Of a DNA stretch of 64,000 bases, positions 34,547 to 42,790 are shown piece after piece; within the stretch, counting starts at the first letter, position 1, and the number at the start of each line of letters is the position of its first letter. The stretch covers positions 620,001 through 684,000 of the forward strand of contig CAWAEZ010000011.1 of the NCBI GenBank assembly GCA_963781195.1. Direction: 5' to 3'. This DNA is from JAJPKK01 sp963781195 (lineage in GTDB: Bacteria > Pseudomonadota > Alphaproteobacteria > Rhizobiales > Xanthobacteraceae). The notes under the pieces are model-generated. The model was not told the DNA's origin. It saw nothing but the letters and a program-made list of their open reading frames with translations, and searched no databases. The position numbers and the translations under genes were made by a program.

Positions 34547-35452
34547 TCAGTTCGCGTGTGCGGGCATCTGAAGCTCAGGCACACGGCACGCTCGCTCCCA
34601 GGCTGTCAACTTCTCGCACCAGACAAAAAGATCATCGGCCTTGGATAAGCTGGCGAGCATTTCTCTCAATTCCTCAAGAGAGACTGGGCCGCCTTGCGCT
34701 ACGCCGTCATTGTAGTACCAATGATCGGAAACATTCACAGTTTTCCAGATGAGGCTATCTAAGTTCGGCAAATCGGTATAATGCAAAAGTAGTACGCTAT
34801 TTGTCGAAGCTAGTTGCTGCGCATCTTGTGTGTATCGATTGTTTGAGGCCACGATGCCGTAATCAGCTTTCTCGTGAGCCCTGGCCGCAGCGATCTCTTG
34901 CACTGCTTTGTTGCCTACGGGGCGTGAGTAAAGCTTGCATTGAACGACAACCCTCACTCCGTTCTTTTCCGCGACAACATCGACGCCTTGATCGCGGCTC
35001 TGCATTGTGACCCTTGCGTCCCATCCGGCACGCTTTAGCTGCTCGGCACAGAACGTTTCAAATTCATTTGGCTTCATGTCGCTCGTGAAAGTCTGAAAGG
35101 CGGGATTTTGATTAGTCTCCTGTTCGACGTACAAAAAGGTCGCTGCTTTGATGTCAAATTGATCTTTGGCGAGAAGTTCTTGCTCGTAGGGCGATAATAT
35201 CGTTATTATATGCTCGTTATGAAAATACTCGAGTTCTTTAAACCACTTCTCATACTTGACTTTGCCATAGGCGTCGGTAGTGACCAACTGCGCCCGTCGT
35301 CGGACCAATGCCGGAGAATGTGCTTTGACAGCCGCCGCAATGGAAGCGAGGGCTTGCTCCCGAAGTCTCTTCTTCTCACGGTGATTCAGGTTAGCCAGAA
35401 AGGTGATTACAACGATGATCACCGCGATGACAGCAAACAAAATCACAGCCAC
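34547..35452 (-). CDS. Membrane-anchored Mrr-type restriction endonuclease with GYF_2-like tail
   Basis: A 301-residue protein in three parts. Residues 1-21 (AVILFAVIAVIIVVITFLA) form one membrane helix, followed by a basic, helical linker. About 125-230 is an Mrr/PD-(D/E)xK nuclease domain: MKPNEFETFCAEQLKRAGWD, catalytic D158 in DQGVDVVAEKNG, Q171-x-K173 in VVVQCKLYSRPVGNKAVQEI. About 245-295 (HWYYNDGVAQGGPVSLEELR ... WERACRVPEL) matches the GYF_2 pattern, a putative peptide-binding module. The start is GTG with no clear ribosome-binding site, so the exact N terminus is uncertain. It lies 22 bases after the secreted-protein gene and 21 before the HNH gene. Mrr proteins cut modified DNA; the membrane anchor and tail suggest action on incoming DNA at the envelope (inference). 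Confidence 0.82.
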   Translation of the reverse strand: MAVILFAVIAVIIVVITFLANLNHREKKRLREQALASIAAAVKAHSPALVRRRAQLVTTDAYGKVKYEKWFKELEYFHNEHIITILSPYEQELLAKDQFDIKAATFLYVEQETNQNPAFQTFTSDMKPNEFETFCAEQLKRAGWDARVTMQSRDQGVDVVAEKNGVRVVVQCKLYSRPVGNKAVQEIAAARAHEKADYGIVASNNRYTQDAQQLASTNSVLLLHYTDLPNLDSLIWKTVNVSDHWYYNDGVAQGGPVSLEELREMLASLSKADDLFVWCEKLTAWERACRVPELQMPAHAN

Positions 35453-35474
35453 AGCGGGCGAAGCCGACTCATCG

Positions 35475-35891
35475 TTACGCTGTGTTTGCTGAGAATAGAC
35501 TTCTGACGGCTTCGGTGTTCGCTGTGCTTAAGGTGGCAGTGCGCATCTCATGTGAGGGCGCAGGCCGACTCGTCGTGCGGGAAGTCGTCGCCTGCGCAGC
35601 CGGTGCCGCGGCGGAGCCTTTGCTCGCAACCGGCGGACGGATGTCGAGGGGAGCGGCGGTCGTCTGCGCAGTGGACTTTTGATTCTGTCCGACTGATCCC
35701 TCGACCGCTCGCCATGGAGATGTGCATGTCGGGACTGTTGGATAATAGGCTCGGGCAGGTTCGCACCACCACCATGTCTGTCGGCTGTCGTTTTGTCTGT
35801 TTGGTGATTGCGAATGAGCCAGCAATGTCAAAGACGCCAGAAACAAACAGGTGCCCAAAATAGCACCTGAATAATAGCTGAGACCGCGCAT
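35475..35891 (-). CDS. Exported hypothetical protein of the island
   Basis: A 138-residue protein with an N-terminal signal peptide or anchor (MRGLSYYSGAILGTCLFLAS...), then a Trp/Cys/Tyr motif WWWCEPARAYYPTVPTCTSP and a low-complexity Ala/Thr/Ser/Pro-rich tail. The two cysteines may pair in the periplasm. The ATG at 35891 has AGGGGG about 9 bases upstream; a GTG 27 bases earlier is also in frame. It is first in a tight run with the Mrr-type and HNH genes. Short exported proteins with a similar CEPARAYYP box occur in Hyphomicrobiales without known function. The role is unknown. Confidence 0.6.
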   Translation of the reverse strand: MRGLSYYSGAILGTCLFLASLTLLAHSQSPNRQNDSRQTWWWCEPARAYYPTVPTCTSPWRAVEGSVGQNQKSTAQTTAAPLDIRPPVASKGSAAAPAAQATTSRTTSRPAPSHEMRTATLSTANTEAVRSLFSANTA

Positions 35892-35960
35892 AAATCCGTG
35901 CCCCCTAAACGACGGCACGAGCTAACTGCCCCATGCCCCGACGCTATGCGTGACACCCTC

Positions 35961-37123
35961 CTACCTCGATGGAACCTGCGTCTGGCAATAGGGCAGCATT
36001 GAGGCGGCGTGCGCGGCCGAAAGGGCGGTATCACGAGTCGTAGCGGGGTTCTTCATCGCCCCGGCCAAGTCTTGCAAATCCGGAGGTGTGTAGTCCTGCC
36101 CCACACTGGCCGGTTCATGGCCGCACACGGCGTCACGGTCAATCTCTTCGATGCCAGCACGCTTTGCGGCGATCTTCCATGTGTGTCGCCACGAATGTGA
36201 GGGTCGTAACTCCGGGTCCATCACGCCGATAGACCTAACCCATCGCCCTATGCTCTTCACGATCTACAATGGCCGATCTTTGTGGTCTCCGTCGAAGAAC
36301 AGCGGGCCACTACCACGCGACTTGATCGAAATCGAGAAACCCAAGAGCCGCGACGTACTCATGGAGCGGCACCATTCGGGGCTTCCGATTCTTGGTGGTG
36401 CCCGCCTCTGGGGTGATCCGCAATGCCCATATCCCGCCCTGCTCTACTACGTCCCGGCCACGCATCTGCGACGCTTCGCCAGCGCGGTAGCCCGTGTAGG
36501 CGGACAGTAGCGGAACCACCGCTTGGCCGCGTCGAGTGGCGTGTGCACCTTGATCGCAGGTCCGGCCTCGCCTTCATGGCCTGGAATGCTGCCGACCAGC
36601 GTCGTTTCGTGCTGTCTGCCGGGTTACCTCTTTCTTCCGCTTCTCAAAGACCTCCCATGGTCGCACCGGCTTGCCCGGCAAGGTCCGGCGAGTTCTCGAG
36701 TTTCGGTTCCTTCGATGGGATGGTGTCCAGCACCGGGTCATGGCCAAAGTCGCCCCGAGCACGCCGGGCCAGCAGGACTAGGGCGTCAAGGTAGCGCTCT
36801 TCGAGGACTGCCACGAACGCCAGATGGCTGGGGATCGAAGGCATATCCCTTCCCCCGTAGCCACTTGTCCGCCCTCACCACTTCGGCCACATCGTCCTGA
36901 TGGTCCGCGAAGGCGTGTAGGGTGGCCTCCCAATCGCCCGGCTGGGGTGGCAGGCATTCCCGTGCCCCGACGTATTCGACGCACCAGCGGCCCGCCAGGG
37001 CGTGGATTTCCCGGTGGGAAAGAGATTGGAGCCGCCTTCCCGCGCCCGCCTGATGGCGTCGAAGCGGGCAGCTTCGTCGATCGCCCATTGCGGAGCCGCC
37101 CGTTCGACTGCGGCAACGTTCAT
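35961..37123 (-). pseudogene. Decayed tyrosine recombinase (integrase)
   Basis: Pieces of one phage-type integrase are spread over all three frames in the right order. Near 37100-36790 there is an N-terminal helical part (SLSHREIHALAGRWCVEYVG). Next comes ERYLDALVLLARRARGDFGH, then the catalytic domain start YTGYRAGEASQMRGRDV (about 36500) with TPEAGTTKNRKPRMVPLHEY, and after a stop the HSWRHTWKIAAKRAG box and GHEPASVGQDYTPPDL (about 36060-36190). At least three shifts or stops lie between them, so no active enzyme is made. Its place beside tRNA-Pro fits the integrase that inserted the island. Confidence 0.82.
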
Positions 37124-37349
37124 GGTGATTGGCCAGGATGCCTTCTCTTTGGGGCTGCCGATGCTGTGAGATCGGCCGGCAGAATGATGCGGGAGTAGTA
37201 GTCGCGGTAGGGACGTACCCGCCCGGATTGATCTCGGCGTGTCCGCCTCGACACCTTCGGCATGGAGAATTGCAACAGCACGTCCTCAGTTGTGTGCCAA
37301 CTTGTGGCCCAAGGACGAGCGAGATTCTGCAATAACGACGCTATGTTGT

Positions 37350-37426
37350 TGGTCGGGGCAGCAGGATTTGAACCTGCGACCTGGAGTACCCAAAACTCCC
37401 GCGCTACCAGGCTGCGCTATACCCCG
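37350..37426 (-). tRNA. tRNA-Pro (UGG)
   Basis: 77 bases including an encoded CCA. Acceptor stem CGGGGTA/TGCCCCG, D arm with AGCGCAGCCTGGTAGCG, anticodon stem GGAGT/ACTCC with loop TTTGGGT (anticodon TGG), T arm GCAGG TTCAAAT CCTGC. Its 3' end is the integration site of the adjacent island and remains intact. Confidence 0.97.
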
Positions 37427-37504
37427 CCGGCACGCCGGGCAACGGGCGCCCGCCGCCTTCGATACACGCTCCGCCCGGGGCCGGCAATCGGCCCGACGCG
37501 ACGG

Positions 37505-37987
37505 TCATTTGCGGAGGATCGGCGACGCCACGCGGTCGCCGGCCGCGATGCCGAGCTTCTTGGCGGTGCCGGCCACCACCTCCAGCACGGCGCGCACCGG
37601 CCCGCCCGAGGAAATGATGCGGTCGGACTCGGTCTCGGTATTCTCGGCGATCCGCTGGATGCGGCCGTCGCCGCGAATGAAGATCATGTCGAGCGACACA
37701 TAGGTATTGTGCATCCACATGGAGACATCCTGGTCGCGCTTGAAGTCGAACAGCATGCCTTCGGATTCCGGCAGCGACTTGCGGAACATCAGTCCCTTCT
37801 GCCGCTCCTCGTCGGTGACGGCGAGTTCCACCGAGAACACATGGACGCCGTTCTTGGACACGATCTCGAGCGTCTGCTGCTCCATGCTTCCCGCCGGAAG
37901 CGGCGCGAACACCATGGCCGCGGCCGTTGCCACGACGACGGCGAAGGTGCGGATGAGAGCGATGCGACGGCTGCAGGCTTGAGTCAT
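37505..37987 (-). CDS. DUF192 family exported protein
   Basis: A 160-residue protein with a signal peptide (RTFAVVVATAAAMVFAPLPA) and one DUF192 domain: FSVELAVTDEERQKGLMFRK, MLFDFKRDQDVSMWMHNTYV and SLDMIFIRGDGRIQRI. Members are small periplasmic beta-rich proteins of unknown biochemical role. It starts near a palindromic repeat and ends about 80 bases from tRNA-Pro. All family blocks are intact. Confidence 0.93.
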   Translation of the reverse strand: MTQACSRRIALIRTFAVVVATAAAMVFAPLPAGSMEQQTLEIVSKNGVHVFSVELAVTDEERQKGLMFRKSLPESEGMLFDFKRDQDVSMWMHNTYVSLDMIFIRGDGRIQRIAENTETESDRIISSGGPVRAVLEVVAGTAKKLGIAAGDRVASPILRK

Positions 37988-38097
37988 GACGCGCGTTTAC
38001 CGCAACTGCCGTGCAACTGCAACGGCGAGCAGGACGGCACCGGCCGCTTCCCCGCGCGCGGCGCGATTGTGTCCCGCCTCTCCATGAAGGATCGCTC

Positions 38098-38206
38098 GTA
38101 GGGTAGGCAAAGCGAAGCGTGCCCACGCGTCTTGCGCCGCAACGCTCGCGTCACCCCACCGTCCGCCGTGGGCACGGCGCGAAGGGCGCGCCTTTGCCCG
38201 CCCTAC
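38098..38206. repeat. Palindromic intergenic element
   Basis: About 109 bases with inverted ends GTAGGGTAGGCAAAG and CTTTGCCCGCCCTAC (one mismatch) and an inner inverted pair CGTGCCCAC/GTGGGCACG. This is a RIME-type palindromic unit of a different sequence family from those at 16325 and 46681. It lies upstream of the DUF192 gene, in the gap to the cold-shock gene. Confidence 0.8.
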
Positions 38207-38298
38207 CGGGCCGGACGTGCGGAAACGGCCGTCACGTTAGGTCTCCGGAACGGAGAGACTACGGAACGGAAACAGCGCCTGTGGAACAGGAACCCGGT

Positions 38299-38907
38299 CT
38301 AATGGGACGCCAGCATGTGCGGGCCGCCGTCCGGCCGCACCTCGGACGCCATCATGCCCTTGGGGCCGGGGCCGAAGCGCACCAACACGGTCTGGCCGGG
38401 CCGCAATTCGGTGATGCCGTAGCGGCGCAACGTCTCCATGTGCACGAAGATATCCTCCGTGCCCTCTCCGCGCGTTAGAAAGCCGAATCCGCGCAGACGG
38501 TTGAACCACTTGACGATGGCCCGTTCGAGGCCGCTGGTCGGGGTGACGGTGACGTGGGTGCGGGGCGGCGGCATCTGCGCCGGATGCACCGCGGTCGACT
38601 CGTCCATGGAGAGCACGCGAAACGCCTGCAGGCCCTTCGGCCGCTGCAATGCCTCGCAAACGATGCGGGCCCCTTCGTAGGCCGTCTGGTAGCCGTCGCG
38701 GCGCAGGCAGGTGACGTGAAGCAGGACATCGGCCATGCCGTTGTCGGGCACGATGAAGCCGTAACCTTTAGAGACGTCGAACCACTTGATGGCCCCGACA
38801 ACCTCGACCACGTTCGTCGCGGCGTCGCCGATGAGTTCACTGAGAGCTTCGTGCTCCAGTTCGAACGCCGTCCCCGGCCCCTTGGGCCCACTCGCATCCG
38901 CCGCCAT
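38299..38907 (-). CDS. Double cold-shock-domain protein
   Basis: A 202-residue protein with two cold-shock domains, at about 35-100 and 128-192. Each has the RNA-binding motifs: KGYGFIV and DVLLHV in the first, RGFGFLT and DIFVHM in the second. They are joined by a Pro/Thr-rich linker. Two-domain cold-shock proteins are typical of Hyphomicrobiales and act as nucleic-acid chaperones in the cytosol. The ATG at 38907 is chosen because it starts a normal short lead (MAADASGPKG); the open frame upstream is not conserved in kind. Confidence 0.92.
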   Translation of the reverse strand: MAADASGPKGPGTAFELEHEALSELIGDAATNVVEVVGAIKWFDVSKGYGFIVPDNGMADVLLHVTCLRRDGYQTAYEGARIVCEALQRPKGLQAFRVLSMDESTAVHPAQMPPPRTHVTVTPTSGLERAIVKWFNRLRGFGFLTRGEGTEDIFVHMETLRRYGITELRPGQTVLVRFGPGPKGMMASEVRPDGGPHMLASH

Positions 38908-39108
38908 GAAGACGCACGCCGTTGCTTGATGGGCGCCCCTTGAACTGGGCGCTACCCCGAACGAATCTCTCGTCGAACGATACCATCGAAGGGCAGCCGG
39001 AAAAGCATAAAAAGTTTCTGAACGCCTTTGCGTATGTCGGCTTGTGCACATCCCTGATGCAGGAACGCCCAGACGATCCGGTGTTCCCGTTTCGCCGAGC
39101 GCGCGAGG

Positions 39109-39870
39109 TTAATGCGCGATGAAGGGAGCGAGGGTCGCGCCGATGTCGGCGCGAATCACGAGGTCGGCGATCTCGTCGAAATCTGTCGCGTCGCGGTTGA
39201 CGATCACGAGGCGCGCGCCGTTCTTCTTGGCGCGCAAGGGAAATCCGGCGGCCGGCCAGACGACGAGCGACGACCCGATGGCGAGGAACAGGTCGCACGC
39301 GCCGGTGAGTTCCTCGGCCCGGCGCATCGCCGCCCCGGGCATCGATTGGCCGAACGAGACCGTCGCCGTCTTGACGAGCCCGCCGCATGCGCGGCACTCC
39401 GGCGGCTCACCCGCCGTGTCGAAGCGCTCGCGGATCCACGCGAGTTCGTGACGCCGTCCGCAATCGAGACAAGTGGCGTAGGTCGTATTGCCGTGCAGCT
39501 CGACGACGTGTTCCGAAGCAAAACCCGAAGCTTGATGAAGGTTGTCGATGTTCTGTGTGATCACCGCGGGAATCTTGCCGGCGCGATGAAGACTGGCGAG
39601 CGCCAAATGGCCGCGCCCGGGCCGGGCTGTGGAAAACTGGGGATCCATGGCGAAGCGCCGCCGCCACGACTCCCGCCGCATCTCTGCGCTCGCCATGAAG
39701 GCATCGAACGGGATCGGCTGGAACTTGGTCCACAGGCCGCCGGGGGATCGGAAATCCGGGATGCCGCACTCGGTGGAGATGCCGGCGCCGGTGAAGGGCA
39801 GGATAACCGCGGCGTCATTCACGAGGTCGTGTAGCGCACGGTTAGCGGTCTCGAAATCGGGCGCGATCAT
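39109..39870 (-). CDS. cobB: NAD-dependent protein deacylase (sirtuin)
   Basis: Sir2-family enzyme that removes acyl groups from lysine using NAD, 253 residues, cytosolic. Motifs: G28-A-G-I-S32 with STECGIPDFRSPGGLW, T105-Q-N-I-D109 and catalytic H126 in VVELHG. Zinc ligands are C134, C137, C159 and C162, and the NAD loop is FLAIGSSLVVWPAAGFP. The ATG at 39870 gives the normal length; the longer open frame is not supported. It stands divergent from the glyoxalase-like gene. Confidence 0.94.
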   Translation of the reverse strand: MIAPDFETANRALHDLVNDAAVILPFTGAGISTECGIPDFRSPGGLWTKFQPIPFDAFMASAEMRRESWRRRFAMDPQFSTARPGRGHLALASLHRAGKIPAVITQNIDNLHQASGFASEHVVELHGNTTYATCLDCGRRHELAWIRERFDTAGEPPECRACGGLVKTATVSFGQSMPGAAMRRAEELTGACDLFLAIGSSLVVWPAAGFPLRAKKNGARLVIVNRDATDFDEIADLVIRADIGATLAPFIAH

Positions 39871-40008
39871 GTAGGTTCGCCCCGTCCGCAACCGCCCTGC
39901 CTTTTTGCGCAGCGGCGCGGCGCGCGGGTCCGACGGATGCGCGCGACGCCCGTGGCCGCGCGCGCCACAGTGATGATCGAGTGTAAAGTTGAACGACGGA
40001 GGCCCGCC

Positions 40009-40464
40009 ATGAGATTTCTTCACACCATGCTGCGCGTGCGCGATCTCGATGCCGCGCTCGACTTCTTTTGCAACCAGCTCGGCCTCGTCGAAGAGAGCCG
40101 CAGGCCCGACGAAAAAGCCCGCTACACCAACGTCTTCCTCGCTGCTCCGAAAGATAGGGGCCTGGTCGAGGATAGCAAGAAGTCCGGCCGCAGCGCGCCG
40201 CTCCTCGAGCTCACTTACAACTGGGACCCGGAAGACTACGGCGAGGCCCGCTATTTCGGCCACCTCGCCTTCGAGGTCGACGACATCTACGCCACCTGCG
40301 AGCGCATGATGAAGGCCGGCATCACCATCAACCGGCCGCCCCGCGACGGCGTGATGGCGTTCGTCCGCTCCCCCGACCGGCAATCCATCGAGTTGCTGCA
40401 GAAGGGCGCGCCCCTGCCCCCGGCCGAGCCGTGGAAGTCGATGGCCAATACCGGGAAGTGGTAG
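40009..40464 (+). CDS. VOC-family protein, lactoylglutathione lyase-like
   Basis: A 151-residue metalloenzyme of the vicinal oxygen chelate fold, probably glyoxalase I type (isomerises the methylglyoxal-glutathione adduct). The two beta-alpha-beta modules keep the four metal ligands: H5, E67 (LLELTYNWD), H85 (FGHLAFEVDD) and E128 (SIELLQ). LELTYNW is characteristic of GloA. The ATG at 40009 starts directly at the fold; the longer frame begins upstream without support. Other glyoxalase-family functions remain possible. Confidence 0.88.
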   Translation: MRFLHTMLRVRDLDAALDFFCNQLGLVEESRRPDEKARYTNVFLAAPKDRGLVEDSKKSGRSAPLLELTYNWDPEDYGEARYFGHLAFEVDDIYATCERMMKAGITINRPPRDGVMAFVRSPDRQSIELLQKGAPLPPAEPWKSMANTGKW

Positions 40465-40625
40465 GGCGGAATGAGGGAAGCGGCAGCCGCCCGAATCGCT
40501 TGAGCGGCTCAGGCGCCGGACCGGGTCCTGCGGGAGCCGCGATCATTCGCCCGATCCTCCACGATTCCTTCACGATCGACCGCTTGCCTGGGTCCGGCAA
40601 CGAACGTATATGTCGCCGCTCCCGC

Positions 40626-40701
40626 GCGCCCTTCGTCTAGCGGTCCAGGACGCCGCCCTTTCACGGCGGAAACACGGGTTCGATTCCCGTAGGGCGCGCC
40701 A
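40626..40701 (+). tRNA. tRNA-Glu (UUC)
   Basis: 76 bases with encoded CCA. Acceptor stem GCGCCCT/AGGGCGC, anticodon stem CCGCC/GGCGG with loop CTTTCAC (anticodon TTC), T arm ACGGG TTCGATT CCCGT. All stems pair. Confidence 0.97.
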
Positions 40702-40850
40702 GGGAAATCCGGGCAAATCCCCCACTGTCGCGTCCACAACTCGGAGGCAGGAAAGCGGCGCGCCGCGATTCGGACATAAATCGATCGAATTCGTGAATTT
40801 TAATGCTATGATCGGCGCGGGGAATCGCGATCTCGCATTGGGGGGCTTGT

Positions 40851-41369
40851 TTGACCAATTCCATCGCTGGGATGAGGATTGCCGGCATTGCGCTGGCGAT
40901 CGTAATCGGCTGCAGTGCGACCGAAGCCAGTGCGCAGCTACGCGCGTTTGCCGGCCAGGGCAACCAACAAGCGCCGGGGAGCGCAGGCCTCGGAACCGCG
41001 GGCCTCGGCGTCGGCGGCTTCGGAAGCGCGACGACGACGTTCAACGGAGCGGAGACCGGAACGGCCGGGGCCGGCCGGATCCCGGGCCTTCCGTTGCTGG
41101 ATCAAGGGGCAGACAACGCGCTCGGCGTCGCCGGCAATGCCGGCGCGTCCCAGGGGTCGCTGTCGACGGCCGTCGACCGCCCGTCGTCGCCGATCAACTC
41201 CGTTACCAATTCGCTGATGGGTTCGGTCCGAAACGCGGTCTCCCGGCCGCAGGATTCCGTGGCGAATCCGGCCGCCAAGCGAAAACAGAGCGCCAAAACC
41301 GGCGCCGCTTCATCGAGCGACGGTATCCCGGCCGTGGCCTCGAAGGCAGCTCCCCCGAAAACGCCTTGA
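40851..41369 (+). CDS. Exported Gly/Ala/Ser-rich hypothetical protein
   Basis: A 172-residue protein starting with TTG (GGGGGG 6 bases upstream) or an in-frame ATG at 40872. The signal peptide RIAGIALAIVIGCSATEASA likely ends at ASA/QLRAF. The mature part is low-complexity, with glycine-rich repeats (GLGTAGLGVGGFGSATTT, GLPLLDQGADNALGVAGNAG) and a basic Ala/Pro/Lys-rich end. It is probably a periplasmic or surface protein. No known domain. Just downstream of tRNA-Glu. Confidence 0.6.
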   Translation: MTNSIAGMRIAGIALAIVIGCSATEASAQLRAFAGQGNQQAPGSAGLGTAGLGVGGFGSATTTFNGAETGTAGAGRIPGLPLLDQGADNALGVAGNAGASQGSLSTAVDRPSSPINSVTNSLMGSVRNAVSRPQDSVANPAAKRKQSAKTGAASSSDGIPAVASKAAPPKTP

Positions 41370-41537
41370 CCCGCGCCCCCCGGCTCGGCGCGCGAAGCGG
41401 ACCGACCGGGAGCTGGCGAACCGCTCCGAACGGCCCCGAAAAAGCCTTGCCCTGGCGATTGGTTAGACGGGGCGGGTTTTGTCCGGGACGTGGCTCGGCA
41501 AAACCATTTGCCGCGTGCGCCAGAAATGGGGAGCACC

Positions 41538-41663
41538 ATGCCTGCGAAGCCTATCGAGGAGCGGCAACATCGAAAGTGGGACGAATTTCTGTTTTGGAGC
41601 GCAGCGATTGCCGTGACCATTTTTTCAGGCGGCGTGATCATTTTCATGAGCCGCCTGCATTAG
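41538..41663 (+). CDS. Small single-helix membrane protein
   Basis: A 41-residue frame with GGGGAG 5 bases before the ATG. The N-terminal half is polar and charged (PIEERQHRKWDEF) and the C-terminal half is one membrane helix (LFWSAAIAVTIFSGGVIIFM). This matches the usual plan of bacterial small membrane proteins with a cytoplasmic N end. Function unknown. It may form a unit with the exported-protein gene that ends 168 bases upstream. Confidence 0.55.
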   Translation: MPAKPIEERQHRKWDEFLFWSAAIAVTIFSGGVIIFMSRLH

Positions 41664-41733
41664 AGCTACGTCTCCGTCGGTCCAAAAACGCCGGCCCACC
41701 GAGGCCGCTGCCGCGGCAGCTCGGTTTAACGCC

Positions 41734-42048
41734 TCACATCTCGCGACGGCCGTAGGTCCGCACGAAGTGAGCGGCAGCGCCGCGCGCCGCGTCGAGCGCC
41801 GGGAATGTGGGACCGATCGGCTCTTTCCCGTGGAAGAGGCGAAAGCCGCCCTTGCAGGGCTTGATCCGCAACCGGCCCACGCCGGGAACGTCGACATATT
41901 CATCTTGCCGGTGGCGCCGATACGGCGTCGGCACCCAGTCGAGCGGGATTTCCATTCCCGTTTCGACCTCGGCCGGCCGAGGAGCGGGCGCGCTCTCAAA
42001 GCGCTGTCCGCCGGCGCCCGTGGGGCTTGGCAACCGCGGCGTCCTCAT
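41734..42048 (-). CDS. Hypothetical protein
   Basis: 104 residues from the ATG at 42048, or 73 from the ATG at 41955, which has GAGG upstream and begins at the part that looks conserved (MEIPLDWVPTPYRR). The core DVPGVGRLRIKPCKGGFRLF and the end ALDAARGAAAHFVRTYGRRE suggest a small soluble alpha/beta protein. I know no family for it. The longer start overlaps the stop of a tiny frame upstream by 4 bases. Confidence 0.5.
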   Translation of the reverse strand: MRTPRLPSPTGAGGQRFESAPAPRPAEVETGMEIPLDWVPTPYRRHRQDEYVDVPGVGRLRIKPCKGGFRLFHGKEPIGPTFPALDAARGAAAHFVRTYGRREM

Positions 42049-42155
42049 GGCAGGCCGCGGATGGGTCGCGGCGCGGCGGCGATCGCAGCCGTCGTGCGTT
42101 CGCGAAACTTCAGTCCCGCTGCGAGGAAGTTTTCCGAAACGCGCTTCGCGGTCAT
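42045..42155 (-). CDS. Possible 36-codon frame coupled to the preceding hypothetical gene
   Basis: MTAKRVSENFLAAGLKFRER and a short Ala/Pro/Arg-rich end; the stop overlaps the start of the gene at 41734-42048 (ATGA). GAGGA lies upstream of a GTG/ATG pair. It could be a short leader frame or chance. Weakly supported. Confidence 0.22.
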   Translation of the reverse strand: MTAKRVSENFLAAGLKFRERTTAAIAAAPRPIRGLP

Positions 42156-42431
42156 CACGGTATCGTCCTCTGATCGACCAAAGTGATCGCGGATCGCATC
42201 GGCGTAATCCAATAAGGCCGGCCCGGATACCGGAATGAGGCACTCCCTGCCCGAATGATTCAGGCCGCACGGCGCTGAAAAGTTCCATCGCCCGGCGAAC
42301 AGTCGCCCTGCGAGCCTGCTCCTTGCGCCAGCTTGCAACACGGTGCGGCGCCGTGGAAACGCCAATATTCCGTCGGCTTTTCGCACCGCCAAATCAACGA
42401 TCATCCGTCTTGTACTTGGAGGGGGATCGAC

Positions 42432-42548
42432 ATGAAGAAATTCATCGCCTGCGCGGCTCTCGCACTCATGCTCGTCACCGGGTCGGTCGCCCTGATGACG
42501 CTTGCGCCGCAGCTGGTGCTGGCGAGCCACGCCGACAGCACCCATTAG
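42432..42548 (+). CDS. Small exported peptide
   Basis: A 38-residue frame with a very good ribosome-binding site (GGAGGGGG) before the ATG. Almost all of it is a signal-peptide-like sequence (KKFIACAALALMLVTGSVA...) ending in a short polar tail ASHADSTH. After cleavage only about eight residues would remain, so it may stay in the membrane. Function unknown. Confidence 0.5.
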   Translation: MKKFIACAALALMLVTGSVALMTLAPQLVLASHADSTH

Positions 42549-42790
42549 ACTGAACGGACGGCCGAACGTCGGAAATATCATTGCTGTGTCTGCCCCATGG
42601 CTTTGCCGCGCCGGGAGCCGGCGCCGATCCGTGCGGCGTGCCGTCCGCTTCATTGCCGAGCGGCATGAAGCGGACAGGGTGACGCAGCGCGGTCCCCTCG
42701 TTGGTAGACCGAGCCGGTCGTTTGGTTCACGAGGTTCAGGCGTGCGGCTTACCGCCTGAACCGGGGGTAACGCCTGGTCGGAGCGGCGCG

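Larger units (their letters stand above)
33371..37370. mobile_element. Genomic island integrated at tRNA-Pro
   Basis: About 4 kb bounded by the intact tRNA-Pro 3' end and a direct repeat of it. The base composition of 33400-35900 is visibly richer in A and T than the flanks. Next to the tRNA lies a decayed tyrosine recombinase (35961-37123), the expected position for the integrase. The cargo is three minus-strand genes at 33893-35891. With its integrase broken, the island is now fixed unless helped in trans. Its small size suggests loss of internal material. Confidence 0.85.
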
